64,000 bases of DNA, from assembly GCA_963838385.1 (NCBI GenBank), contig CAWIRE010000014.1:138347-202346 (forward strand). Direction: 5' to 3'. The stretch comes from DAHUYF01 sp963838385 (GTDB taxonomy: Bacteria; Pseudomonadota; Alphaproteobacteria; ATCC43930; CGMCC-115725). A program made the position numbers and the translations under genes. Numbering within the stretch: the first letter of the stretch is position 1; every line of letters begins with the position of its first letter. The notes under the pieces were generated by a model. It was not told the origin of the DNA and did not search any database. It saw nothing but the letters and a program-made list of their open reading frames with translations. Positions 8,252 through 17,228 of this stretch are shown one piece after another.

Positions 8252-9379
8252 ATGAGCGGGTTGACCGAGCAGGACGTGCTCGCCGCGTTGCGCCATGTCA
8301 CCGATCCCGACCGGGGCAAGGACATCGTCAGCCTCGGCATGGTCTCGGGGCTGCAGCTGCGCGAGGGCCATGTCGGATTCGCCATCGAGGTCGAGGCGCA
8401 GCGCGGACCCAAGCTCGAGCCGCTGCGCAAGGCGGCGGAGAAGGCGGTCGAGGCGCTCCCGGGCGTGCTCTCGGTCACCGCCGTGCTCACGGCGCAGCGC
8501 GCGGCCGGCGCCGCGGCGCCGCGGCCGGCGCCGGCGGGCCACGCCCATCCCCACCCGCACCCGCCGGGCGGCGGCGCCAAGGCGCTGGTGCCGGGGGTGC
8601 GCGCCATCATCGCGGTGGCCTCGGGCAAGGGCGGCGTCGGCAAGTCGACGGTCGCCGTCAACCTGGCGCTGGGCTTCGCCGCGCTCGGCCTCAAGGTCGG
8701 GCTGCTCGACGCCGACATCTACGGGCCGTCCATGCCGCGCATGCTCGGCATCTCCGGCAAGCCGCAGTCGCGCGACGGCAAGGTGCTGCAGCCGATGGCC
8801 AATTACGGCCTCAAATGCATGTCGATGGGCTTCCTCGTGCCCGAGGACACGCCGATGATCTGGCGCGGGCCCATGGTGATGAGCGCGCTGCAGCAGATGC
8901 TGCGCGACGTGGAATGGGGCGAGCTCGACGTCATGGTGGTGGATCTGCCGCCGGGCACCGGCGACGCGCAGCTCACCATGGCGCAGCAGGTGCCGCTGGC
9001 CGGGGCGGTGATCGTCTCGACGCCGCAGGACATCGCCTTGCTCGACGCGCGCAAGGGCCTCAACATGTTCCGCAAGGTGGACGTGCCGGTGCTCGGCATC
9101 GTCGAGAACATGAGCTACTTCCTCTGTCCGCATTGCGGCGAGCGCAGCGACATCTTCGGCCATGGCGGCGCCCGGCGCGAGGCCGAGCGGCTCGGCGTCG
9201 AGTTCCTCGGCGAGGTGCCGCTCGACATCGTCATCCGCGAGACCTCCGACGACGGCCGCCCGGTCGTCGTCTCGCATCCCGACAGCGAGCACGCCGAGAT
9301 CTTCCGCCGCATGGCGGCACGCCTCGCCCGGACGCTGGGCAGCGCCCAGCGCCAGGCGCCAAGGATCGTGGTCGAGTAA
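8252..9379 (+). CDS. apbC: Mrp/ApbC/NBP35-type iron-sulfur cluster carrier ATPase
   Basis: A soluble P-loop protein that binds and passes on Fe-S clusters. Residues 5-80 form the DUF59/MIP18 domain. A short His/Pro linker (HAHPHPHPPGGG, about 98-109) follows, then the deviant Walker A ASGKGGVGKST (Lys131). The C-terminal CPHCG (CxxC) motif is the cluster ligand in the family. The frame is open further upstream, but the ATG at 8252 begins the DUF59 domain directly and is preceded by GAGAGG. The length is 375 residues. The His-rich linker might bind metal, but that is speculation. Confidence 0.95.
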   Translation: MSGLTEQDVLAALRHVTDPDRGKDIVSLGMVSGLQLREGHVGFAIEVEAQRGPKLEPLRKAAEKAVEALPGVLSVTAVLTAQRAAGAAAPRPAPAGHAHPHPHPPGGGAKALVPGVRAIIAVASGKGGVGKSTVAVNLALGFAALGLKVGLLDADIYGPSMPRMLGISGKPQSRDGKVLQPMANYGLKCMSMGFLVPEDTPMIWRGPMVMSALQQMLRDVEWGELDVMVVDLPPGTGDAQLTMAQQVPLAGAVIVSTPQDIALLDARKGLNMFRKVDVPVLGIVENMSYFLCPHCGERSDIFGHGGARREAERLGVEFLGEVPLDIVIRETSDDGRPVVVSHPDSEHAEIFRRMAARLARTLGSAQRQAPRIVVE

Positions 9380-9540
9380 GCGCGACGCGGAGCGTCGTCG
9401 CTGGCGGGCGCCAGCGGTTGCTCTTGCAACCGCGAAAGCCCGCACCCCCGCCGAGTAGCTAGTCGGCCCGGTGCGGCTCCCGCGCTTGCTTCGCAAGCGC
9501 TGACGCCGCCAGCGACAACGCTTCGCGTTGCGCTGACCGC
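9380..9540. repeat. Modular hairpin repeat, full-length copy
   Basis: Between the mrp stop and the PAS gene lie four ordered small hairpins: CGACGC-GGA-GCGTCG (9383-9397), GCGGTTGC-TCTT-GCAACCGC (9414-9433), GCGCTTGC-TTC-GCAAGCGC (9482-9500) and CAACGC-TTC-GCGTTG (9516-9530). A related copy in inverted orientation occupies 41407-41563, and shorter relatives lie at 4177-4265 and 17818-17900. All are intergenic and close to gene ends. No coding frame is supported. Confidence 0.75.
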
Positions 9541-9579
9541 GTCGCATAGCAAAGGCGCGAAGCGCCTTTGCTATGCGAC
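9541..9579. terminator. Perfect 18-bp hairpin overlapping the end of the PAS gene
   Basis: The left arm GTCGCATAGCAAAGGCGC (9541-9558), the loop GAA, and the exactly complementary right arm (9562-9579) form a perfect 39-nt hairpin. The right arm contains the last two sense codons and the TAG (9571-9573) of the PAS gene. No T-run follows, so an RNA-stabilising or bidirectional terminator role is more likely than a classic rho-independent terminator. Confidence 0.7.
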
Positions 9580-10011
9580 TTCGCGGCAGTTGGCGGCGCC
9601 GAGGACGCCGTCGATGCGGCGGCCGTCCTCGGAGAGCGGCAGCAGGATGCTGCGGTAGAGCACCGCCGTGCCGACATGCGTGCCGACCCCCTCGGCCACC
9701 GGCTCGCGCTCGGCCACGACGCGGTCGATATGCGCGGTGGCGGAATAGATCAGCGTGTTCTCCAGGCACTCGTCGAGGCGCTGGCGGTCGAAGGCGGGGC
9801 CGGTGGGATCGCGCAGCTGCTCGCCGACGAAGGCGAGGCGCGACTGCAGCGGCTTCGGATCAACGTCGATCAGCAGGCAATTGCCCCAGTCCTGGCCGAA
9901 ATGCCTGGGATCGATCTGCGAGCGCCGCGGCAGCCCGCGGCCGCCGGCGATCCTGCGCCATTGCGCGAGAACCCGCATCACCAGTCGCCGATCTTCCATG
10001 CCTTGCTCCAT
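9571..10011 (-). CDS. PAS-domain protein of unknown role
   Basis: A 146-residue protein resembling the short stand-alone PAS proteins common in alphaproteobacteria: a tryptophan near the start (VLAQWRRIAG), then GLPRRSQIDPRHFGQDWGNCLLIDVD, a central YSATAHIDRVV region, and C-terminal LYRSILLPLSEDGRRIDGVLGAANCREV. No enzymatic or DNA-binding domain is attached. The start at 10011 is preceded by a strong AAGGGGGG. It is divergent from the TPR-sulfotransferase gene across a 221-bp gap. Its stop codon lies inside the perfect hairpin at 9541-9579. Confidence 0.75.
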   Translation of the reverse strand: MEQGMEDRRLVMRVLAQWRRIAGGRGLPRRSQIDPRHFGQDWGNCLLIDVDPKPLQSRLAFVGEQLRDPTGPAFDRQRLDECLENTLIYSATAHIDRVVAEREPVAEGVGTHVGTAVLYRSILLPLSEDGRRIDGVLGAANCREVA

Positions 10012-10232
10012 GGCGATCCCCCCTTGCCTGCAGCCCGGGGAGCCTAGAAGCATCCGCTTAACGAGATGTTGACGCTCAATGCCGGGGCGTGCGGCGCGCG
10101 CCACATCGAGTGCCGGCGCGTCGCGCGCCGCGCCGCGCATGCTTAACAACTCGTCAACCGTCGCGCTCATAAGATCGGCGCGCGACGACAACCAAACGCC
10201 GGCGTGGCAACCCTTTCGGCAAGAGCGAGACC

Positions 10233-12342
10233 ATGCCTGCTGCGCAACCATCCCCTTCCCCTCCCCGCCGGCCGGCGCTCTCCGCCGCGAGCCTCGCCGA
10301 GGCGCAGCGCTGCTGGTCCGCCGGCGAGACCGACCGCGCCGAGGAGATCTGCCGCGAGGTGCTGGCGGCGGCGCCGCAGGAGGCGCGCGCGCTGTGGCTG
10401 CTCGGCCGCATCGCGCAGGCGCAGGGGCAGCCGGAGCGGGCGATCGAGCATCTCCGCCAGGCCGGCGAGGCGCCGGACGCCACCACCGAGATGCTGGGCG
10501 ACCTCGCCGAGCTCCATCGCCGGGCGGGCAGGCTGGCGGAGGCGGAAGCCGCCGCGCGCCGCGCCGCGGCACTCGCCCCGGCGGACGCGCTCGCCTGGCA
10601 CCGCCTGGCGCTCATCCTCGTCGCGGCGGAACGGCTCGAGGCGGCGCGCGACTGCCTCGGCCGGACGGTGGCGCTGGAGCCGGGCTCGGCGCATGCGCGC
10701 AACAATCTCGGCATCGTGCTGCAGCGGCTGGGCGAGATGGAGGCCGCCGCGGAGGCCTATCGCGGTGCGCTGGCGCTCGAGCCGGAGAACGCCGCGGCGC
10801 ATGCCAACATGGCGGCGGTCGCCGGCGAGCTCGGCCGCTACGAGACGGCGCTCGATCACGCCCGCCGCGCCGTCGCGATCGAGCCCGGCCTGGTCGCGGC
10901 CCATGTCTTTGCCGCGCTCGCAGAACTCCAATCTCGACCGCAACGAGGCGGCGCTGACCTGGCTCGACCGCGCCGCGGCGCTGGCGCCCGAGAGCGTGCC
11001 GGTGCTGACCGCGCGCGCCGAGATCATGCGCAAGCTCGACCGCATCGCGGAAGGGTTCGAGCTCTGCCGGCAGGCGGTGGCGCTGGAGCCGGAGAACGGC
11101 GTGGCGCAGAACAGCCTCGGCCTCTTCTGCCACGCGCTCGACCGCGTCGAGGAGGCGCTCGCCGCCTTCGACCGCGCCGCCGACCTTCTGGAGAAGCCCG
11201 CCACCGCGCTCGCCAACAAGGCGATGGTGCTGCTGGAGCTCGGCCGGCGCGAGGACGGGCTGGCGCTGCTCGAGCGTGCGCTCGCCGCCGATCAGGACCT
11301 CGCCGCCGCCTGGTACGCCCGCGCCGACGCCAAGAGCTTCGGCCCCGGCGATCCCGACATCGCCGGCATGGAGCGCCTGCTGGAGCCGCGCCCCGCCGGC
11401 AGCCGCCCGCTCCCCGAGGCCGACCGGCTGCTGCTGCATTACGCCCTGGGCAAGGCCTATCTCGACCTCAAGGACGCGCGCGGCGCGTTCGCCCATCTGA
11501 ACCAGGGCAGCCGGATGAAGCGGGCGCATCTCGCCTATGACGGCGCCGCCGCGGCGCGCGAGATCGAAGCGATCGCCGCGGCGTTCCCGGTGAGCCTCTT
11601 CGCCGGCCGCGGAACCGTCGGCGAGCCCTCGGAGCTTCCGGTCTTCATCCTCGGCATGCCGCGCTCGGGCACGACGCTGGTCGAGCAGATCCTGGCCTCC
11701 CACCCTCAGATCCAGGGCGGCGGCGAGCCGCGCCATGTCGAGACGCTGGTGCGCGAGCTGGGTGCTGCCTATCCCGGCGGCATCGCGGCGCTGGCGGGCG
11801 AGGAATTCGCGGCGCTGGGCCGGCGCTATCTCGCCCTGGCCGGGCCGGCGCGGCCCGGGGCGCTCAGGCTCACCGACAAGATGCCGAACAATTTCCTCCA
11901 TGCCGGGCTCATCCACCTGGCGCTGCCCGGCGCACGCATCATCCATTGCCGGCGCGACCCCGTCGACACCTGCCTCTCCTGCTACTCGAAGCTCTTCACC
12001 ACCGGCCAGGACTTCTCCTACGACATGGCCGAGCTCGGCGCCTATTACCGCTGCTACGAGGCGCTGATGGCGCATTGGCGCGCGGTGCTGCCGGCCGGGC
12101 GCTTCATCGAGGTCGAGTACGAGAGGGTGGTCGCCGGGCTCGAGGACGAGGCGCGCCGGCTGATCGCCTTCTGCGGCCTCGACTGGGACGCGGCCTGCCT
12201 GCGCTTCCACGAGACCGCGCGGCCGGTGCGCAGCGCCAGCATGAACCAGGTGCGCCGGCCGATCTACCGCAGCAGCCTCGGCCGCTGGATGCCGTTCCGC
12301 GCGGAGCTCCGCCCGCTGCTCGAGGCGCTGGGCCAGGACTAA
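10233..12342 (+). CDS. TPR-repeat sulfotransferase (one apparent frameshift)
   Basis: The N-terminal ~330 residues are tandem tetratricopeptide repeats, for example HARNNLGIVLQRLGEMEAAA. The C-terminal part is a sulfotransferase domain with the PAPS-binding loop ILGMPRSGTTLVEQILASHP and the 3'-phosphate region IIHCRRDPVDTCLSCY. The reading frame changes by +1 near 10928: the frame starting at 10233 gives ...AALAEL, and one base later it resumes as NLDRNEAALTWLDRAAALAP. Removing one C from the CC there restores an uninterrupted repeat, so I treat this as one gene of about 702 residues with a probable sequencing error. Such proteins are thought to sulfate surface glycans or peptides; the substrate is unknown. 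Confidence 0.8.
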
Positions 12343-12359
12343 GGCAAATACCGAGCAGA

Positions 12360-12450
12360 GCGATCGTCATCCTCGCATTCCCCGCGAAAGCGGGGATCCA
12401 GGACGAGCGACGTGCGGTTGCTCTGGGCCCCCGCCTGCGCGGGGGCGACG
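12360..12450. repeat. REP-like hairpin pair
   Basis: Two hairpins in opposite orientation fill the gap between the sulfotransferase and thyX stops. The first is TCCCCGC-GAAA-GCGGGGA (12379-12396) and the second is GCCCCCGC-CTGC-GCGGGGGC (12427-12446). The spacing and the flanking words (ATCCAGG, GGGCCC) match the pair at 2423-2492, so both are copies of the same mosaic element. Convergent genes on either side suggest a shared terminator function. Confidence 0.75.
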
Positions 12451-12478
12451 ATAATGGGGCCAGTTCCGGACAGCTGCT

Positions 12479-13420
12479 CTACGAGTTTTTGCGCCCGAGC
12501 ACCGCCATCAGCTCGGTCCATTCGCGCTTGCTCATGCCGCTCTCCTCCTGCGTCACCGTCTCGCCGGCGACGAGGCGGCGCACCACATCCAGCCCGCGCT
12601 CGGAGAGCTGGGCGCCGCCCAGGCGGTATTGGCGGAAGGCCTCGGCGGTGAGCGGCACCCATTTGTCGACCGTGGCGATCATCGCCTCGGCATAGGCGCG
12701 GATCTCGTATTGCGCATGGGCGTCGGCGCGCAGGCTGAGGAAATTGAGCAGATTGTGCAGGTCGGTCTTCCAGTACCACTGCGTATAGAAGTTCAGCGAT
12801 AGGTTCATGCGCGCGAGCTCCCGCGCCAGCCCCTGGCGCGCGGCATCGAGCACGCCGCCGGCTTCATCCTCGTTGAGCATCTCGACATAGCCGCGATAGG
12901 CGCGCTCCGCATCCTCGCGCAGCAGCGAGAGGACGCGCGCCGCCTCGGCGCCGGCGAGCACCTCGCCCCGCCCCTGGCGGTTGCTCTTGGACTGCGCCGC
13001 GAGGTGCTCGGGCGCCGGCACGTAGAACTCGTTGTCGAGGATCGAGTAGCGCGCGGAATACTCGTTGACGTTGGCGGTGCGGTGGCGGATCCACTGCCGG
13101 GCCACGAAGATCGGCAGCTTGACGTGGTACTTGATCTCGCACATCTCGAAGGGCGTGGTGTGGCGGTGGCGCAGGAGATAGTGGATGAGCCCGCGGTCCT
13201 CGCTGACGCGCTTCGTCCCCTTGCCGTAGGAGACCCGCGCCGCCTGCACCACCGCGGCATCGTCGCCCATGTAGTCGATGACGCGGACGAAGCCGTGATC
13301 GAGCACCGGGACGGGCTCGTAGAGGATCTCCTCCAGCGCCGGCACGGTGGCGCGCCGCGTCGGCATCTGCTCGGCGCGCAGGCGGTCGATCTCGGCCTTC
13401 TGCTCTGGTGTCAGCGGCAT
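12479..13420 (-). CDS. thyX: FAD-dependent thymidylate synthase ThyX
   Basis: Makes dTMP from dUMP using reduced FAD and methylene-tetrahydrofolate. The ThyX signature RHRx7S is present as RHRTANVNEYS, followed by SARYSILDNEFYVP. The C-terminal part carries LNFYTQWYWKTDLHNLLNFLSLR, which continues the active-site region. The frame is open far upstream, but the ATG at 13420 (MPLTPEQKAEIDRLRAEQ) gives 313 residues and leaves the region further upstream free for the ssrA gene. Its promoter lies close to that of the divergent tmRNA gene. Presence of ThyX suggests ThyA may be absent, but this cannot be checked within the window. Confidence 0.95.
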   Translation of the reverse strand: MPLTPEQKAEIDRLRAEQMPTRRATVPALEEILYEPVPVLDHGFVRVIDYMGDDAAVVQAARVSYGKGTKRVSEDRGLIHYLLRHRHTTPFEMCEIKYHVKLPIFVARQWIRHRTANVNEYSARYSILDNEFYVPAPEHLAAQSKSNRQGRGEVLAGAEAARVLSLLREDAERAYRGYVEMLNEDEAGGVLDAARQGLARELARMNLSLNFYTQWYWKTDLHNLLNFLSLRADAHAQYEIRAYAEAMIATVDKWVPLTAEAFRQYRLGGAQLSERGLDVVRRLVAGETVTQEESGMSKREWTELMAVLGRKNS

Positions 13421-13497
13421 GGCGGCGGGCGCTCCCGAAGCGAGGGGCGCCACTTTACAATCCGCTAACCAAGGCTCCAAGCGCAACTCGCCGCCCG

Positions 13498-13525
13498 TTG
13501 CGCCGGCGGCGAAAAGCCTTATATT
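13498..13525 (+). promoter_or_regulatory. Likely sigma-70 promoter of ssrA
   Basis: TTGCGC (13498-13503), a 16-bp spacer and TATATT (13520-13525) lie just upstream of the first structured part of the tmRNA precursor, which begins with the GTCGG-GCAA-CCGAC hairpin at 13532. Spacing and position fit a housekeeping promoter. The assignment is by pattern only. Confidence 0.5.
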
Positions 13526-13530
13526 TGGTG

Positions 13531-13840
13531 GGTCGGGCAACCGACTATGGCGATAAACGGTGCATGGAATAGACGTTGCGGACCCGGGGGCAGTACCCGG
13601 CGCCTCCACCAAACCCAACAGGCCGCGCAAGGACGGCTCAGCATGGGGGCGAACCAGGATCGACGCGCGTAGTAAAGATGTGAGCCGTCGCCCGGCATGG
13701 TACCGCCGATATCGGGCCAATCCTGACGTGCCAACGACAACATGGCACATGAGGCACTCGCGGCCTAATCCCCCAACGGGGATGACAGCCTAGAGCTACT
13801 CGCGGTCCGGGGGGCACCGGGCAACAGAAGCCCCCCACTT
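13531..13840 (+). ncRNA. ssrA: Circularly permuted transfer-messenger RNA (tmRNA)
   Basis: Ribosome-rescue RNA in the alphaproteobacterial two-piece form. The acceptor piece comes first: T-arm GGGGGCAGTACCC and 3' end CGCCTCCACCA, ending at 13611. The coding piece follows from GGGGGCG at 13645. The two ends pair as a 7-bp acceptor stem with one G-U pair, which fixes the identification. The resume frame at 13730-13768 reads ANDNMAHEALAA followed by TAA, a degradation tag with the family's ANDN start and ALAA end. Downstream, CGGGGGGC...GCCCCCC (about 13808-13836) forms a pseudoknot stem. The spacer 13612-13644 would be removed during maturation. Outer ends are approximate. The sspB gene for the tag-binding adaptor starts about 35 bp downstream. 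Confidence 0.93.
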
Positions 13841-13873
13841 CGCTGACGCCAATCGGGCAGGTGCCGCGCGATC

Positions 13874-14333
13874 GTGAAAGACCTTCTGCGATACGATAAA
13901 ATGGTCGAAGCAGCCTTGCGGGGCGTGGTGCGCGAGGCGCTGGCCCGCACCGCGGCCAACGGCCTCCCCGGCGCGCATCACTTCTACATCACGTTCCGCA
14001 CCGGCTTTCCCGGGCTCTCGCTGCCCGGACTATCTCGGCCGGCAATATCCCGAGGAGATGACCGTGGTGCTGGAGCACCAGTTCTGGGACCTCGAAGTCT
14101 CCGAGGAATGCTTCTCGGTGACGCTGAGCTTCCAGAACAAGCCCGAGCGGCTGGTCATCCCGTTCGACGCGATCACCGCCTTCGCCGATCCCGCGGTCAA
14201 GTTCGGCCTGCAGTTCCAGGAGAGCGCGGGCGAGCCCGATCCGGCGCCGGCCGAGCCCGGGCCCGGCAAGCCGGAAGCGGCGGCCGAAAAGCCCGGCGAG
14301 GTCGTGGCGCTCGACGCCTTCCGCAAGAAATAG
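13874..14333 (+). CDS. sspB: SspB-alpha, ClpXP adaptor for ssrA-tagged proteins (one apparent frameshift)
   Basis: The adaptor that delivers tmRNA-tagged polypeptides to ClpXP. The N-terminal half (LLRYDKMVEAALRGVVREAL, then HHFYITFRTGFPG) is in one frame. The second half (YPEEMTVVLEHQFWDLEVSE, then FSVTLSFQNKPERLVIPFDAI) is in the frame one base later. The junction is at about 14028, where CCC would read correctly as CC (giving LPDYL). The C-terminus is an acidic/proline linker ending in EVVALDAFRKK, the ClpX-binding tail typical of SspB. Total about 152 residues. It lies directly downstream of ssrA, so tag and tag adaptor are encoded side by side. Confidence 0.88.
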
Positions 14334-14413
14334 CGCCGCCCCCGCCGCGACTTGACGCCGCGGCGGAAAAGATGATTCTCGGCGGCGGCCACATTCCTTG
14401 CAGAGCGAGACCG

Positions 14414-16029
14414 ATGGGCGACTTCGTCTTCCACGACCTGCTGCCGGCGATCGAGGACACCACCTCCTACCGCAAGCTCACTGGCGATTACGTCGCCACC
14501 GCCGCGCTCGAGGGCGAGACCATCGTCAAGGTCGATCCGCGCGGCGCTGACGCTGCTCGCGGCGCAAGCCATGGCCGATTGCCAGCACCTGCTGCGGCCC
14601 GGCCATCTGCAGCAGCTGCGCCGCATCCTCGACGACCCCGAGGCCTCGGACAACGACAAGTTCGTCGCCTTCGACCTGCTCAAGAACGCCAACATCGCCG
14701 CCGGCCGGGTGCTGCCGATGTGCCAGGACACCGGCACGGCGATCGTCATGGGCAAGAAGGGCCAGCGCGTCTGGACCGGCGGCGGCGACGCGGCGGCGAT
14801 CGCCGCCGGCATCCGCAAGACCTATGTCGAGACCAATCTGCGCTACAGCCAGGTGGCGCCGCTCACGATGTACGAGGAGGTCAACACCGGCGACAACCTG
14901 CCGGCGCAGATCGAGCTCTATGCCGAGGAAGGCGACGAGTACAAGTTCCTGTTCATCGCCAAGGGCGGCGGCTCCGCCAACAAGAGCTTCCTCTACCAGC
15001 AGACCAAGGCGGTGCTCAATCCGAAATCGCTGATCAAGTTCCTCGACGAGAAGATCCGCACGCTGGGCACCGCCGCCTGCCCGCCCTATCACCTCGCCAT
15101 CGTCATCGGCGGCACCTCGGCGGAATACACCCTCAAGACCGTCAAGCTCGCCAGCACGCGCTATCTCGACAACCTGCCGGCCGAGGGCAACCGCTGCGGC
15201 CAGGCCTTCCGCGACCGCGGCCTCGAGGCCGAGGTGCTGGAGCTCACCCGCGCCATGGGCATCGGCGCGCAGTTCGGCGGCAAGTATTTCTGCCACGACG
15301 TGCGCGTCATCCGCCTGCCGCGCCACGGCGCCAGCGTGCCGATCGGCATCGGCGTCTCCTGCGCCGCCGACCGGCAGATCCTGGGCAAGATCAACGCCAA
15401 GGGCGTGTTCCTCGAGGAGCTCGAGACCAACCCGGCGCGCTACCTGCCCGAGGTCGACGGCGAGAGCGCTGGGCGGCGAGGTCGTGCGCATCGATCTCTC
15501 CCGCCCGATGGCCGAGATCCGCCGCACGCTGTCGCGCTATCCGATCAAGACGCGGCTGTCGCTCACCGGCACGCTGGTGGTGGCGCGCGACATCGCGCAT
15601 GCCAAGCTCAAGGAGCGCCTCGAGCGCGGCGAAGGCCTGCCGGACTACGTCAAGAACCACCCCATCTATTATGCCGGCCCGGCCAAGACGCCGCAGGGCT
15701 ACGCCTCGGGCTCCTTCGGCCCGACCACGGCGGGCCGCATGGATTCCTACGTCGACCAGCTCATGGCGGCCGGCGGCAGCTTCGTCACGCTGGCCAAGGG
15801 CAATCGCGGCGCCGAGGTGCGCGAGGCCTGCAAGAAGCATGGCGGCTTCTATCTCGGCTCGATCGGCGGCCCGGCGGCGCGGCTGGCGCAGGACTGCATC
15901 AAGAAGGTCGAGGTGCTGGAATATCCCGAGCTCGGCATGGAGGCGATCTGGCGGATCGAGGTGGTCGATTTCCCGGCCTTCATCGTGGTCGACGACAAGG
16001 GCAATGATTTCTTCGCCAAGCTCGCCTGA
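14414..16029 (+). CDS. fumA: Class I (Fe-S) fumarate hydratase (two apparent frameshifts)
   Basis: Iron-sulfur fumarase of the TCA cycle, about 537 residues once repaired. It starts MGDFVFHDLLPAIEDTTSYRKL in frame 2. At about 14545 one extra G (in CGCGGCGC) shifts it to the frame reading LTLLAAQAMADCQHLLRPGHL. At about 15472 another extra base (in GCTGGGCGG) shifts it to the frame that ends FVVDDKGNDFFAKLA-like at 16029. Conserved pieces are MCQDTGTAI (first cluster cysteine), CPPYHLAIVIGGTSAE, IGAQFGGKYFCHDVRVIRLPRHGAS and GPTTAGRMDSYVD. Since all the expected family sequence is present across the breaks, I consider it functional with base-calling errors. A class II fumarase lies 2 kb downstream. 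Confidence 0.88.
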
Positions 16030-16089
16030 GCGGCGCAGACGGGGATAGGACGGCGCGGCCCGTCCTATGATGGTGCGAAGAGACAACGC

Positions 16090-16617
16090 GTGGCGCAAGA
16101 AATCGACCTTCAGGCACTAAGCCGGGGCGAAAAATCGGCGTGGGATGCCTTCGTGCGGCGCTATGCCGGGCTGATCGTCGCGGCAGTGCGGGGCGTCGCC
16201 CATGACGCCGCGGAGGTCGAGGACCTCGTTCAGGAGGTGTTCGTCCGGTTGTGCAAGGATGGGTTTCGCCTGCTCAAGACCTACGATCCCAGCCGGGCGG
16301 GGCTCTCCACCTGGCTCACCATCGTCGCCCGCAGCACGGCGCGGGACGCCTTGCGCCGGCGCCAGCTGGCGCTGACGCCGATCGATGCGGTGCCGGAAGG
16401 ATTGCTCGCGACCGACCCGCCGCCGCCGGAGAAGCTGAAGCTGCCGGACGGGCTGCTCTCGCCGCGCCAGAAGCTGGTGCTGAGCATGCTCTACGACCGG
16501 GACATGGAGGTGGCGGAGGTTGCAGCGGCGCTGGGCGTCGACCCGCAGACGGTGCGCAGCACCCACCACAAGGCGATGCTGAAGCTGCGCATCCACTTTT
16601 CGGCGGAAGAGCGATAA
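16090..16617 (+). CDS. ECF-type RNA polymerase sigma factor
   Basis: A 175-residue sigma-70 family protein. Region 2 is at about 18-85 (AFVRRYAGLIVAAVRGVAHDAAEVEDLVQEVFVRL, then STWLTIVARSTARDALRRR) and region 4 at about 118-170 (LSPRQKLVLSMLYDRDMEVAEVAAALGVDPQTVRSTHHKAMLKLR). It starts with GTG. The next gene on the same strand encodes a single-pass membrane protein with anti-sigma character, and the third a CpxP-like periplasmic protein, so this looks like an envelope-stress or metal-responsive sigma system. No extra C-terminal domain is seen. Confidence 0.88.
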   Translation: MAQEIDLQALSRGEKSAWDAFVRRYAGLIVAAVRGVAHDAAEVEDLVQEVFVRLCKDGFRLLKTYDPSRAGLSTWLTIVARSTARDALRRRQLALTPIDAVPEGLLATDPPPPEKLKLPDGLLSPRQKLVLSMLYDRDMEVAEVAAALGVDPQTVRSTHHKAMLKLRIHFSAEER

Positions 16618-16709
16618 GGGTGCTACGGAGGAACAAGGCGTGAAAAAAGTGTGGCATTATGGGGATGCGGGCCGCTACGGCGGCATAAAGATGGGTAAGG
16701 AGACGAGGC

Positions 16710-17228
16710 ATGGCCGGACCCATGGACAGCGCTGACGAGGCCGCCCTTTGGCGCCGCTGGCGCTCTGCCGCCGGCGATGGCTTGCCCGCCGGCCCGGAGC
16801 CGGACGCGCTGGCGTTCGCCGCCTATGCCGAGGATCGGCTCGAGCCCGAGGCGGCGGCGGCGGTGGAAGCCTGGCTGGCGGACGACCTCCAGGCGACGCG
16901 CGACGTTCTCGCGGCCCGGCAGGTCCGGCGGGAAGCGCTGCCGGAGGCTCCCGAGGCGATCCTGGCCCGGGCGGCGGCGCTGATGGGCGGCGGCGAGGTG
17001 CGGATCCTGGCCTTCCGCCGTCCGACGGCCCGGCTGCGAAGCTGGCGCGGGGCGGTCGGCTGGAGCGCCATGGCGGCCAGCATCCTGGTGGCGAGCCTCG
17101 CCGGCTTCGCCATGGGCGATGATACCTACATGACGCTGACGGGCGGCACGAATGCCAGCCTGAGCCAGGAGCTGCTGGATCCGCCGACCGGCCTGTTCAA
17201 CGGGATGGACGAGGATTCGAATATATGA
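16710..17228 (+). CDS. Putative membrane-anchored anti-sigma factor
   Basis: A 172-residue protein with an Ala-rich cytoplasmic part containing FAAYAEDRLEPEAAAAVEAWL, the kind of short helical segment seen in anti-sigma domains. One transmembrane helix follows at about 112-132 (VGWSAMAASILVASLAGFAM), then a short periplasmic tail. There is no canonical HxxxCxxC zinc motif, so it is not a ZAS-type anti-sigma. The assignment rests on size, topology and its place after the ECF sigma gene. Its stop overlaps the start of the next gene by 4 bp, so the two are translationally coupled. Confidence 0.6.
   Translation: MAGPMDSADEAALWRRWRSAAGDGLPAGPEPDALAFAAYAEDRLEPEAAAAVEAWLADDLQATRDVLAARQVRREALPEAPEAILARAAALMGGGEVRILAFRRPTARLRSWRGAVGWSAMAASILVASLAGFAMGDDTYMTLTGGTNASLSQELLDPPTGLFNGMDEDSNI

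Noticed and set aside
13874..16048. A single 724-residue protein spanning sspB and fumA
   Set aside because: The frame is open only because of the frameshifts. Its middle and C-terminal parts are Arg/Ala-rich shadow sequence, while SspB and fumarase sequence is found in the shifted frames.
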